Shown: positions 25,476-34,099 of the stretch, one piece after another
Position numbering within the stretch: the stretch's first letter is position 1
Layout of the letters: every line of letters begins with the position of its first letter
DNA from: an uncultured Coriobacteriales bacterium
Lineage (GTDB): Bacteria; Actinomycetota; Coriobacteriia; Coriobacteriales; UMGS124
Assembly: GCA_934636245.1 (NCBI GenBank)
Contig: CAKUAI010000001.1
Location: forward strand, 1-64,000
Direction of reading: 5' to 3'
Length of the DNA: 64,000 nt
Notes under the pieces: generated by a model
Databases searched by the model: none
The model's input: only the letters and a program-made list of their open reading frames with translations
What the model was told of the DNA's origin: nothing
Translations under genes and position numbers: made by a program

Positions 25476-26225
25476 ATGACCGTTAAACAAACCGCGGGCC
25501 ATGATGCGCTGGGCGAGTTTGCGCCCGAGTTTGCTCACCTGAACGACGACGTGCTCTTTGGGGAGGTGTGGAGCCGCGAGGCTGGGCTGCCGCTCAAGCT
25601 GCGCAGCATCGTTACTGTAAGCGCGCTGATTGGGAAAGGCATTGTCGACAGTTCGCTCAAGTACCATCTCACGAGCGCGCGCAAGAATGGCGTCACCAGG
25701 TCCGAGATGACTGAAATCCTTACCCATATCGCCTTCTATGCCGGTTGGCCCAATGCTTGGGCGGCGTTCAACATGGCCAAGGAAGTCTATGCCGACGAAG
25801 CGGCGCATGCTGAAGGGCATGGCGGGTTCTTTGGTTTGGGCGAACCCAACGATGCCTTTGCGCAGTACTTCATCGGTCGAAGCTATCTCAAACCGCTCAC
25901 TGGCCCAGACGACTACCTGCCCATTCATAATGTGACCTTCGAGCCTGGATGCCGCAACAACTGGCACATTCACCGGGCAAGCAAGGGTGGCGGACAGGTG
26001 CTCATTTGCGTTGAGGGCGAAGGCTGGTATCAGGAAGAAGGTAAACCTGCGCAAAGTCTCAAGCCCGGCGACGTCGTGGAGATTCCCGCCAATGTCAAGC
26101 ATTGGCATGGCGCCAAGGCCGACAGCTGGTTCAGCCACTTGGCTTTTGGTTTTCCGGGTGAGGGCTGCTCCAACGAGTGGCTTGAGCCTGTGGGCGACGA
26201 GGAATATGCCAGGCTCGGTCATTAA
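25476..26225 (+). CDS. Carboxymuconolactone decarboxylase-like and cupin fusion protein
   Basis: 249 residues. Residues 1-115 form a CMD-like helical domain (LKLRSIVTVSALIGKG; LKYHLTSARKNGVTRSEMTE; HIAFYAGWPNAWAAF). Residues 140-245 form a cupin barrel with metal-binding histidines (RNNWHIHR ... HWHGAK). CMD domains in this combination often lack a clear reaction; they may be peroxidase- or lactonase-like. AAGGAG stands 6 bases before the ATG. It heads a cluster with flavodoxin and reductase genes and is divergent from LysR. Confidence 0.87.
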   Translation: MTVKQTAGHDALGEFAPEFAHLNDDVLFGEVWSREAGLPLKLRSIVTVSALIGKGIVDSSLKYHLTSARKNGVTRSEMTEILTHIAFYAGWPNAWAAFNMAKEVYADEAAHAEGHGGFFGLGEPNDAFAQYFIGRSYLKPLTGPDDYLPIHNVTFEPGCRNNWHIHRASKGGGQVLICVEGEGWYQEEGKPAQSLKPGDVVEIPANVKHWHGAKADSWFSHLAFGFPGEGCSNEWLEPVGDEEYARLGH

Positions 26226-26325
26226 CGAAGCGGAAAGAAGTTAGTAAGCGAGCGATGTCCGACCCCTTCTTTCACCTGGGTTGGAAGGGACTGGGTCGGC
26301 CCAATTTCATGCACAAGGAGGCGCG

Positions 26326-26853
26326 ATGGAAAAGCGCATGCTCGTCGTGTATTACAGCTGGTCAAACGGCAATACCGAGAAGGTTGCCGAGCAGCTTGCA
26401 GAAACCTGCGGTGCAGATATCGAGCGCATCGAGACGGTAGAGCCTTATCCCGAGGACTACAATGAGACCGTCGAGCAGGGGCAGCGTGAGGTCAACGAGG
26501 GATTCGAGCCTCAGATCGAGACGCTCGGGAATGAGCTTGCAAGCTACGATGTGATCGCTGTGGGTACTCCGACCTGGTGGTACACCATGGCTCCCGCTGT
26601 CAAGACGTTTCTCTCGGAGAACGATTTCCATGGCAAGAAGATCGTTGCCTTTCAAACCAACGGTGGCTGGCCCGGCAGCGTGATTGAGGATACCGAGGAA
26701 GCGTGCGAGGGCGCTGAGTTCGGTCCAAGCTTCGAAATCCAATTCGACTCGAACGGCGGCGATGTCCAAAAGACACCGCAGCGTGAGGTCGATACTTGGG
26801 TGGAAAGCGTCCGTGCCTACGCGAACAGCCGTCAGACCTTCTCGGTGGCATAG
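26326..26853 (+). CDS. Flavodoxin
   Basis: 175 residues. The phosphate loop SWSNGNTEKVAEQLA binds FMN. TPTWWYTMAPAVKTFL and FQTNGGWPGSV are the two isoalloxazine loops of the flavodoxin-like family common in anaerobes. It is a low-potential electron carrier or a flavin-dependent quinone/nitro reductase partner. ATG 26326 is chosen for the AGGAGG just before it. It stands 100 bases after the CMD/cupin gene and probably shares its transcript. Confidence 0.88.
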   Translation: MEKRMLVVYYSWSNGNTEKVAEQLAETCGADIERIETVEPYPEDYNETVEQGQREVNEGFEPQIETLGNELASYDVIAVGTPTWWYTMAPAVKTFLSENDFHGKKIVAFQTNGGWPGSVIEDTEEACEGAEFGPSFEIQFDSNGGDVQKTPQREVDTWVESVRAYANSRQTFSVA

Positions 26854-26931
26854 GCGCGTGCCGCAAGCCAGAAACTTACGTTGACCTCGGGGTCGGCGAT
26901 GGGGATGCATTTCAACTTGGAAAGGATAGCC

Positions 26932-27387
26932 ATGCAGTGCATCACCCTTAACAACGGCGTCAAAATGCCCCAGGTGGGGCTCGGTACCTACCTGCTTGCC
27001 CCCGACGATGCCCAGGCGTCCGTCTCCTATGCCTTGGACAACGGCTATGGGCTCATCGACACGGCCAACGCCTATGTCAACGAGCGCGCCGTCGGCCGCT
27101 GCATGCGCGCCTCTTGCAAGACGCGCGAGGAGATTTTCCTCGAAACCAAGCTGTGGCCGTGCTTCTGCGAGTCCGACACTGCCGTTGACGAGACCCTTGA
27201 GCGCCTGGGTTGCGATTACATCGATCTCATGATTCTGCATCAGCCGGCTGGCGACTATATCGCCGGTTACCAGAAGCTTGAGGCAGCCTACAAGGCGGGC
27301 AAGCTGCGCTCTATCGGCATCTCGAGCAGCCGGATGAGTGCCCGCGGCATCGTTGCGGCAGGCAAAAAGTCGCCATTTCCCCCTTGA
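26932..27387 (+). pseudogene. Aldo/keto reductase, 3' half missing
   Basis: The N-terminal half of an aldo/keto reductase: NNGVKMPQVGLGTYLL, the catalytic D in IDTANAYVNE with Y, the K in LETKLWP, and H in LGCDYIDLMILHQP. Intact family members are about 270-280 residues. This frame ends at 151, directly after GISSSRMSARGIVAA, in an unrelated KKSPFPP tail. The NADPH-binding C-terminal half is absent, so it is likely inactive. It follows flavodoxin on the same strand. The break lies close to the signal region of the next flavoprotein gene, suggesting a deletion between them. Confidence 0.75.
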
Positions 27388-27480
27388 CCCGTTTAATTTA
27401 GTCGGGTTTAAGCTGCTTTGCGTACGCAGCCGAGCGCCTAAAAAGGAAGGCGCCGGGCTGTCAGACGAAAGGGGATTGAT

Positions 27481-29040
27481 ATGTCTAGCTCGCTTTCTCG
27501 TCGTAACTTCGTTGCTGGTGCCGCCTTGGGAAGCGCCGCTCTGGCCACGACAGCCTCTGTCGCGCTGGCCGATGCGCCGGCTGATAGCGACGTCGCTTGG
27601 GACGCTTCTTACGACGTTGTCGTGCTTGGTATCGGTTTCGCTGGCATGGTGGCTGCGATGAGCGCCGCCGATGCGGGTGCCACCGTGCTGCTTGCCGAGA
27701 AGCTTCCTGACGGCGAGGCTGGCGGCAACTCGCGCGTGTGCGGCCAGATGTTCTTCTATGGCAACGGCGACGTCGACGCCACGAAGGCCTATCTTACCGA
27801 CCTGTGCGGCAGCCGCACCCTGCCCGATGACGTGCTCGACCTGTATGCCGAGGGCTATGCCAACATCGCTGAGGACGTGGCGTACTTCGCCAACCTCGAC
27901 CAGGCCGAGTTCCTCGATGTGGCTACGATGAGCCCGATGCTCGGCAAGATGTCGCCGGAGTATCCCGAGCTCAGCGGTGCCGTGACCTCTCAGCTCTGGT
28001 CTACGCATATGGGCGTGAGCGACTCTTATCTCTATCAGTCGGTCCGTGCCAACCTTGAGGATAACTATGCCGGCAAGGTCGAGGTTTGGTTTGAGAGCCC
28101 AGCAACCAAGCTCGTGCAAGATCCCGAGACGAAGGCCATCCTGGGCGTCGAAATCGACAGCGCCGGCACCGTGAAGAAGGTCCAGGCCAAGGGCGGCGTC
28201 GTGCTTGCCACGGGTGGTTTTGAAAACGACCGCGAGATGTGCGCCTCGTATATCAACCTGGTGAACCACGCTTGCATCGGCGCGCTGGGCAACACGGGCG
28301 ACGGCCTCAAGATGGCCCAACAGATTGGCGCCAAGCTGTGGCACATGACCTCTTGGGCAGGCGGATTCGGTCTGGGCGGCGTGTCGTTCAACGTGCCCGA
28401 GGACCGCAACGCCTCGATGATTGCCACGCTTGAGCAAAATGAGCTCAACACGGGCGCCTGCATTCTTGTGGGTAAGTCGGGCAAGCGCTGGGTCAACGAG
28501 AGCGAGACGCCTCGCCATGGCAAGGTTTCCAACGGTAACGGTCAGTGGTTGAACCCGGCGTTTCCCGACGGCATTTACGGCGTGTATGACAAGACGCAGT
28601 ACGATGCGGCTGTTGAGGCGAAGCTCATCCCCGATGATTTCGCCGGCGACTTCGTTGAGTGCGCAACCATTGAGGACGCTGCTGTTCAAATCGGCTGCGA
28701 CGCCGACGCGCTGAGCGAGACCATCGAGGACTACAACGCGTTTGTGGATGGTGGCAAGGACTACTCGTTTGGACGCGACCCGCAGTACATGCGTGCCTTT
28801 GACGGCGCGGCGTACTACGTGGTGCCCTTCAAGTCCGCTCTGCTTAACACTCAGGGTGGCCCCGAGCGCGACGTCAACGCCCAGGTGCTCGACCTCGATG
28901 ACGAGCCCATCAAGGGCCTGTACTCCGCTGGTGAGCTCGGTGGCCTGACGACCCAGATGTATGCTGGCGGCATGAACGTTGGCGAATGCTTCATCATGGG
29001 CAAGATCGCCGGTGCAAACGCGGCTGCCGCTGCGAAGTAG
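27481..29040 (+). CDS. Tat-exported FAD-dependent reductase (fumarate reductase flavoprotein-like)
   Basis: 519 residues. Tat signal SRRNFVAGAALGSAAL, then the FAD-binding Rossmann motif VVVLGIGFAGMVAAMSAADAG with an acidic end, split here from EKLPDGEAGGNSRVCGQMF. The C-terminal FAD motif GGLTTQMYAGGMNVGECFIMG is typical. It belongs to the fumarate reductase/urocanate reductase/Cgr2-like group that uses diverse unsaturated or organic acceptors outside the membrane. No heme domain is present, so a separate electron donor is needed. The acceptor cannot be read. It follows a truncated aldo-keto reductase, and the MerR gene lies downstream. Confidence 0.85.
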   Translation: MSSSLSRRNFVAGAALGSAALATTASVALADAPADSDVAWDASYDVVVLGIGFAGMVAAMSAADAGATVLLAEKLPDGEAGGNSRVCGQMFFYGNGDVDATKAYLTDLCGSRTLPDDVLDLYAEGYANIAEDVAYFANLDQAEFLDVATMSPMLGKMSPEYPELSGAVTSQLWSTHMGVSDSYLYQSVRANLEDNYAGKVEVWFESPATKLVQDPETKAILGVEIDSAGTVKKVQAKGGVVLATGGFENDREMCASYINLVNHACIGALGNTGDGLKMAQQIGAKLWHMTSWAGGFGLGGVSFNVPEDRNASMIATLEQNELNTGACILVGKSGKRWVNESETPRHGKVSNGNGQWLNPAFPDGIYGVYDKTQYDAAVEAKLIPDDFAGDFVECATIEDAAVQIGCDADALSETIEDYNAFVDGGKDYSFGRDPQYMRAFDGAAYYVVPFKSALLNTQGGPERDVNAQVLDLDDEPIKGLYSAGELGGLTTQMYAGGMNVGECFIMGKIAGANAAAAAK

Positions 29041-29198
29041 GATAGACCAGCGAAGTGATTGCAACGCGGGTTACTTGGCGTTGATTTGGATTTCGGGCGT
29101 GGCACTGCTTCAAGCCGAAAGGTTTGAGAGTGGTGCCGCGCCTCTTGTTTATGAGACAATCGGCGATGCCGCAAGCAAGGCGTCAAGACGGGAGACGT

Positions 29199-30005
29199 AT
29201 GGGCGCGCATCGCTACACCATTAACGATATCGTGCGAACGTTTGGTATTTCGCGCACGACAATCATGTATTACGAGTCGCTTGGCATCGTGACTCCGCAG
29301 CGTGAGGGCGATCAGGCGCGCCGCGTATATTGCGACTCCGATGTGTATCGCCTCATGAGTGCCGTCACGCTCAAGAATGTGGGCATTCCACCGAAAGACT
29401 TGCCTTCTTACCTGGAGTGTCGACCGTTTACCACTGCGCGTTGCGACGAGTACGCGCGCCTGGTCGAGCGTGACATTGAATACCGCCAGGCCGTGCTTGA
29501 GCGGATGCGCCTGTACAAGTGGCTCTGTGCGAATGTGGGAACGATCGCCCTGGCTGATGTGCCTGCTTATTACCTGCATCCTGATGCGGCGGACACGGGC
29601 TACAAGGTGTTTCCTGAAGATGAGACGCTTGACCTGCTAATCGCGCATATGCCGATAGGTGGTCTTGGGTCTCGCTGGGGCCCGGTTACTTCTGAAACCG
29701 CTGGCGTGCTTGGGTCGGAGAACCGTTGGGGACGGACTATCCCGGTGCGCTATGCTCATCTTATCGAGGGGCTCCAGGTAGATGACCTGGAGACCATCGG
29801 AGGATGTACCTGCGTATGCGCGATAATCGAGATGGAAGATATTCGCGACGATGGCGGCGTCAGCCGCGAGGGTCGCTCCGAAATCGAGGTCTATATCGAG
29901 CAGCACGACCTTGTTGTTGCCGGTGACTCCTTTTGCCCTTTGTCGCTTCCTTCAGAGCACGGCTTCATCTATCCCGTGTGTGTGCCGGTGTCGCTTCGGG
30001 ATTAA
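29199..30005 (+). CDS. MerR-family transcriptional regulator
   Basis: About 268 residues. The N-terminal MerR winged helix is clear (YTINDIVRTFGISRTTIMYY, ESLGIVTPQRE, then RVYCDSDVYRLMSAV). A helical coil and a GyrI-like effector-binding region follow (about 110-265). It lacks the metal-binding cysteine spacing of MerR/ZntR. It lies 158 bases downstream of the exported flavoprotein and may control it in response to a small organic molecule. ATG 29199 is preferred after GGGAGACGT; earlier in-frame starts add no domain. Confidence 0.82.
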   Translation: MGAHRYTINDIVRTFGISRTTIMYYESLGIVTPQREGDQARRVYCDSDVYRLMSAVTLKNVGIPPKDLPSYLECRPFTTARCDEYARLVERDIEYRQAVLERMRLYKWLCANVGTIALADVPAYYLHPDAADTGYKVFPEDETLDLLIAHMPIGGLGSRWGPVTSETAGVLGSENRWGRTIPVRYAHLIEGLQVDDLETIGGCTCVCAIIEMEDIRDDGGVSREGRSEIEVYIEQHDLVVAGDSFCPLSLPSEHGFIYPVCVPVSLRD

Positions 30006-30405
30006 GGCTGATGACGGGCGGCTGGTTTGGTTTCTGAGCGGCGTCAGGCGTCGGAGGAAGCCCTGTGCACTCGCCCGCTCATGCTCTTTTCGGGCGGACG
30101 AGTGGGTTGGGCGGTTCCAACTAGCATGCGTGCCGTATAGTAGTCAGCACATTCGAGGCGCAAGAGGCGCCTCGGGGTTGACCCGCAAGACGGGCGCCCA
30201 TATCGTGAGGCTTGCTACGTCCAGTGCCAAAGAAGCCGCGCCACCTCATCGTGAGTGGCCGCGCGCCTGGATACGTGCCGAGCGCCGCCTGTACGCCGCG
30301 CCGCTTCCTCGCGCTATCAACCATACGGCCTTGCAGCCGTGGTGTGCCTGGCACTTTGCCGCCGCCCGGTTTGGCGTTCGCAGGGCACAGATTGGACGTT
30401 TGCAC
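30006..30405. other. Gene-free leader region of the DEAD-box helicase gene
   Basis: About 400 bases without a recognisable gene. The helicase frame is open through much of it, but that extension has no family similarity and is composition-typical of random high-GC sequence. A long 5' untranslated leader is common for RNA helicase genes and is plausible here. Confidence 0.4.
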
Positions 30406-32307
30406 GTGACTACCAACGAAATAACCCGTTTTGACCAGCTCGGACTCTCCGAGAAGGTTCTTGCTGCCGTTGCCGAGATGGGCTACGAGGAGCCCTCGCC
30501 CGTGCAGCGCGGCGCCATCCCTGCTGTGCTTGAGGGCCGCGACGTCATGGCCGCCGCCCAGACCGGCACCGGCAAGACCGCCGCTTTCCTGCTCCCCACG
30601 CTCGACCGCCTGGGCCATGCCGCCAAGGGCCAGGGCGTGCTCATGCTTGTTGTGACGCCCACCCGCGAGCTCGCCCAGCAGATTGAGGCATGCGCGCGCG
30701 TCATCTGCAAGCAGACCGGTCATCGTTGCGCCGTGGTGGTGGGCGGCGTGGGCTACGAGCCGCAGAAGGCCGCCCTTGCCCGCGGTTGTGACGTGCTCAT
30801 CGCCACGCCCGGTCGTCTCATCGACCTCATCGACCAGGGCGCGGCCAAGCTCTCCGACGTCTCCGTCCTCGTACTTGACGAGGCCGACCGCATGCTCGAC
30901 ATGGGCTTTGCGCCCGCCATGCGCCGCATCGTGGCCAAGACACCTGCCACGCGCCAGACGCTGCTGTTCTCCGCCACTCTGGGCGACGATGTGCTTTCCA
31001 CCACAAAAGAGCTGGTCAAAGATCCTATTCGCGTGGAAATCGCTCACAAGGGCACGGCTGCGCAGACCATCGACCAGTACGTTCTCGGCGTGGCTGAGAA
31101 GGAGAAGGTCCGCATCCTCACCGACGTGCTCAAGCGCGAGGGTTCCAAGCGCGTCATCGTGTTCTGCCGCGGCAAGTACCGCGCCGACATGGTGTGCCGC
31201 AAGCTCAACAAGGCCGGCATCACCGCCGCCGCCATCCATGGCAATCGCACCCAGGGCCAGCGCGAGACGGCACTGCGTCGCTTTGCCAATGGCGAGGCCG
31301 ACGTGCTGGTTGCTACCGACGTGCTTGCCCGCGGCATCGACATCGCCGAGGTTTCCTACGTGGTGAACCTCGACGTGCCCAGCGACGCCGAGGACTACAT
31401 TCACCGTATCGGCCGCACGGGCCGCGCCGGTCAGTTTGGCTGGGCCCTCACCTTCGTGGCCGAGGCCGAGTACTTCGACCTGCGCGACATCGAAGCGCTC
31501 ATGGGCAAGCTCGTGCCTGATTTCCCTCGTGCCGATGGCATTGACTGCGGTGCGAATGCCTTTGTGCCCGACCCTGACCGCAAGCCCACCGACAAGCTGC
31601 CGAGCAAGAAGGCGCGCAAGAAGATGCTCGAGCAGAAGGCGGCCGCCGAGGCTGCAGGCGAGGCTGGTCGCAGCGTGCAGTCGGGCGTGTCGCAGGCCGG
31701 TGAGGCCCGCGCTGCTGGTCGTGGCCGCGCGAAGCAGGCGGGCGAGGGTCGCTCGAAGCGAGGCGGCGAGGCCGGTGGGGGCCGCGCAAATGGCGCTGCT
31801 AGCGCGACCCACGTTGAGCGTGAGAGCCAGGCCGGCGAGGCCCGATCCGAGAGCGAGGCTCAGAATGCTCGCGAGTCGCAGGGTGCCGGCAGCCGCAGTC
31901 GTACCCGTAGGAGCCGCGCTGCGTCCAATGGTCGCGGTCGTGCGAGCGGGGATGGCCTGACCGCCGGCGGTCGCGGTGATGCTGCTCGCGGCCTGGCTGG
32001 CGAGGGCGGCACTGCTGGAAATCGTGGGCGTCAGCAGCGCACCGCAGAGTCGATGAAGGCTGATCGTGCAATCGACGGGCGTCCCGCTTCTGGTCGCGGT
32101 CGCGCGAGCGACGGCCAGGCCTCGGCGGACAAGGGTCAGCGTCCCGGCGGTTCGGGCAGCAGGTCGCGCCGCTCTGGCTCTGCTCGTGCTGCGACGGGCC
32201 AGGTTCGCAATGCAGTCGCCCCCAAGGCTGCGTCCGTATCTGCCGATCCCGGTGCCAAGCCCCGTCGTCGCCCCGGCGACCACGGCGGCTACAAGCGCGG
32301 ACTGTAA
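30406..32307 (+). CDS. DEAD-box RNA helicase (RhlE/CshA-like)
   Basis: 633 residues. Residues 1-380 hold all helicase motifs: Q motif (FDQLGL...EPSPVQRGAIP), AQTGTGKT, PTRELAQQ, VLDEADRMLDMGF, SATL, RGIDIAEV and HRIGRTGR. The last ~220 residues are a Gly/Arg/Ser/Ala-rich tail with RGR and SRSRRS repeats, typical of nonspecific RNA binding. It would unwind RNA duplexes during ribosome assembly or mRNA decay. The start is uncertain; GTG 30406 begins the Q-motif region (TTNEITRF), with TTG 30400 an alternative. A strong terminator follows. Confidence 0.9.
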   Translation: MTTNEITRFDQLGLSEKVLAAVAEMGYEEPSPVQRGAIPAVLEGRDVMAAAQTGTGKTAAFLLPTLDRLGHAAKGQGVLMLVVTPTRELAQQIEACARVICKQTGHRCAVVVGGVGYEPQKAALARGCDVLIATPGRLIDLIDQGAAKLSDVSVLVLDEADRMLDMGFAPAMRRIVAKTPATRQTLLFSATLGDDVLSTTKELVKDPIRVEIAHKGTAAQTIDQYVLGVAEKEKVRILTDVLKREGSKRVIVFCRGKYRADMVCRKLNKAGITAAAIHGNRTQGQRETALRRFANGEADVLVATDVLARGIDIAEVSYVVNLDVPSDAEDYIHRIGRTGRAGQFGWALTFVAEAEYFDLRDIEALMGKLVPDFPRADGIDCGANAFVPDPDRKPTDKLPSKKARKKMLEQKAAAEAAGEAGRSVQSGVSQAGEARAAGRGRAKQAGEGRSKRGGEAGGGRANGAASATHVERESQAGEARSESEAQNARESQGAGSRSRTRRSRAASNGRGRASGDGLTAGGRGDAARGLAGEGGTAGNRGRQQRTAESMKADRAIDGRPASGRGRASDGQASADKGQRPGGSGSRSRRSGSARAATGQVRNAVAPKAASVSADPGAKPRRRPGDHGGYKRGL

Positions 32308-32384
32308 AAGGGCACTCGCCAATCGGCTGAGTTAGCAGCTAGATTCGGCAGTACCTCATGGAACGCATGACGTTCATGCGCGCC

Positions 32385-32425
32385 AAAGCCGCCGACCTCG
32401 AGTTTCCCGGGGTCGGCGGCTTTTT
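32385..32425 (+). terminator. Terminator after the helicase gene
   Basis: AAAGCCGCCGACC and GGTCGGCGGCTTTTT form a perfect 12-base stem with T run. Confidence 0.85.
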
Positions 32426-32670
32426 GATTGCCAGGCATCCAGCCAGGTGGGACAGCCATGACCCGGCGTTTAGCGCGCGTCTTTTCTCGCATGAGTCGGC
32501 CTGTGGCGGGAGTGCTCACGTTTACAATCTCGTACTTGTCGATATCCGTACCTCATGCCTCGGTGAAATGAGCTGCTTGTTGGCGTGTTCCCACCGAATA
32601 CAATATTGGGAGCGCATTATCTTGCAGCGCGCTCGCGGCGTTGTGGCGGGCTTGAACGAAGGCAGGGATG

Positions 32671-32805
32671 ATGGAATTTAACGAGAGACTGCAGAAGCTG
32701 AGGCACCGTGAGGGGTTGACGCAGGAGGAGCTTGCCGGGCGATTGAATGTTACGCTGTGTTTGAAGGCCATGGCGTTCGAGCGACCTATTGCACGCCGAG
32801 CTTGA
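32671..32805 (+). pseudogene. Truncated XRE-type helix-turn-helix gene
   Basis: The 44-residue frame starts MEFNERLQKLRHREGLTQEE and continues LAGRLNVT. This is the opening of a typical XRE repressor, but where RQAVSKWE should follow it turns into unrelated sequence and stops. ATG 32668/32671 is behind GGCAGGG. The 3' part is lost at the join with the convergent membrane protein gene, whose last bases it overlaps. A decayed repressor is the best reading. Confidence 0.6.
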
Positions 32806-33217
32806 TGAGCGCAATTGCTGCCGTAGTCTGGAAAATGCCGACAACCAGATAAAAGACGGACAGGCCGTTGGGAATGACGACGAGCTCGACCACTGTCCAG
32901 GCGATGAGGAGCATGCCTGCCAACAGGCACCACTGCGGCCATGAGGAAGAACGACGACGGTGCGCCACGATTGCCGCGATGTTAGGCGCGCCGTTTATGA
33001 GCAAAAGTGCCAGGCCCGGCCAGAAGTGGGTCGTGAAGAACACGTCGTGCAGAGGAAAGGGGTCGTATATCGACAGGGGCATCCAATCATTCCAGCTCAA
33101 AGGCAGATCTATGAGGGCACTGAGCATCATCCAAATGCCGCAAATCAGCGCGGCGGCTCCGTTGAACCAGTTGACGAACGTGGAAAAACCTCGTGCAAGA
33201 GCGCTGACCTTACTCAT
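32786..33217 (-). CDS. Four-helix membrane protein of unknown function
   Basis: 143 residues with four predicted membrane helices (about 16-38, 58-80, 92-112 and 116-140). It starts MSKVSALARGFSTFVNWFNG. ATG 33217 has AGAGAGG upstream and overlaps the end of the TetR gene by 8 bases, so it is translationally coupled and surely controlled with it. No family is recognised. Confidence 0.7.
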   Translation of the reverse strand: MSKVSALARGFSTFVNWFNGAAALICGIWMMLSALIDLPLSWNDWMPLSIYDPFPLHDVFFTTHFWPGLALLLINGAPNIAAIVAHRRRSSSWPQWCLLAGMLLIAWTVVELVVIPNGLSVFYLVVGIFQTTAAIALIKLGVQ

Positions 33218-33863
33218 GGGATGCCTCTCTTTCCTGAACGGTGCCAGTGGGTGTGGTATGTAGGCCTGCAAACAGGGCGATGTGGGCGCGGGTTCGGCGT
33301 TCGAGATCGTCCTGGGCTGCGCCACAGTCGCTCATCTCCATAAGCATGAGCAAGGGCGACCAGAACTGCAGCGCCATGCTTGCCGCGTCGCCTGGTTTGA
33401 ATGCGCCGAGCTCTATAAGCTGTCCGAAGAGGCGCGTTTCATACTCAAGCGGGCCGTCGATGAAGAGCTGCCGGTACACCAGAGCCATTTCGGGGCTGCA
33501 GAGGCGCTCCGTACTTACCAGGCGGCGAAAAAGCGCTGCGTTGCCCGTGCACCAATGACGAAGCAGACCCACTGCCAGGTCTTCCATGCGGGTGCTGTCA
33601 ATGCGTGCATATGTCTGGGCGGCTTGCTGTGTGGGGGCCGGCATGCCGAGTTTTTGCGCTGCCTGGGTGTGCTCGTCAAGCTCCCGTTGTACCAATGTGT
33701 CGAAGATGGCCTGCTTGCTGGAAAAATGCTTGTAGAGTGAGGATGCCTTGATGCCGACGCCGGCGGCAATCTCGCGCATGCTCGTGGCATCGTATCCCTG
33801 CTGTGCGAATAACTTGAGCGCCGTGTCAAGAATGACGGTTTTTGTTTCCTGCGGCCCGCCCAT
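33210..33863 (-). CDS. TetR-family regulator
   Basis: 217 residues. The helix-turn-helix region is unmistakable: TKTVILDTALKLFAQQGYDA, TSMREIAAGVGIKASSLYKH, FSSKQAIFD. The C-terminal domain is of the kind seen in AcrR/YbiH-type regulators. Two tandem palindromes lie immediately upstream of its start, and the coupled membrane protein gene is downstream. Autoregulation of a two-gene unit is the natural reading. Confidence 0.9.
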   Translation of the reverse strand: MGGPQETKTVILDTALKLFAQQGYDATSMREIAAGVGIKASSLYKHFSSKQAIFDTLVQRELDEHTQAAQKLGMPAPTQQAAQTYARIDSTRMEDLAVGLLRHWCTGNAALFRRLVSTERLCSPEMALVYRQLFIDGPLEYETRLFGQLIELGAFKPGDAASMALQFWSPLLMLMEMSDCGAAQDDLERRTRAHIALFAGLHTTPTGTVQEREASHE

Positions 33864-33881
33864 CGCTTTTCCTTTCAGAAG

Positions 33882-33925
33882 GCTAACGATTGTTAGCTAC
33901 TCACAATAGGCTAACGGTTGTTAGC
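33882..33925 (-). promoter_or_regulatory. Two tandem TetR operator palindromes
   Basis: GCTAACGATTGTTAGC (33882-33897) and GCTAACGGTTGTTAGC (33910-33925) are near-identical palindromes of the form GCTAAC-N4-GTTAGC. They are spaced 28 bases centre to centre and lie 19-62 bases upstream of the TetR start codon. Confidence 0.75.
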
Positions 33926-34099
33926 TGTCAATGGTTCGCGGCATGCAGGGTGTCCCTGCTTCCCATGGCCCTTGGAGTTCGCAATCACTTCTCCTATCCC
34001 CATGGCCTTTTGCACTTGTTACTGTCTGCCCCATATCCCATTGAGTCTTACCTAGCGTGAAGGTTTACTATGGGCGCAACCGACAAGAAGGGGGTTGCC

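Noticed and set aside
26362..29064. Open frame of 900 codons on the minus strand across flavodoxin and the flavoprotein
   Set aside because: Antisense shadow in high-GC sequence; the plus-strand proteins have intact FMN and FAD motifs.
29851..30405. N-terminal extension of the helicase frame
   Set aside because: The frame stays open upstream but the extension is Arg/Ala/Cys-rich with no similarity to helicases and overlaps the end of the MerR gene.
30121..32322. Open frame of 733 codons antisense to the helicase
   Set aside because: Low-complexity mirror of the Gly/Arg-rich tail and helicase domain; no recognisable fold.
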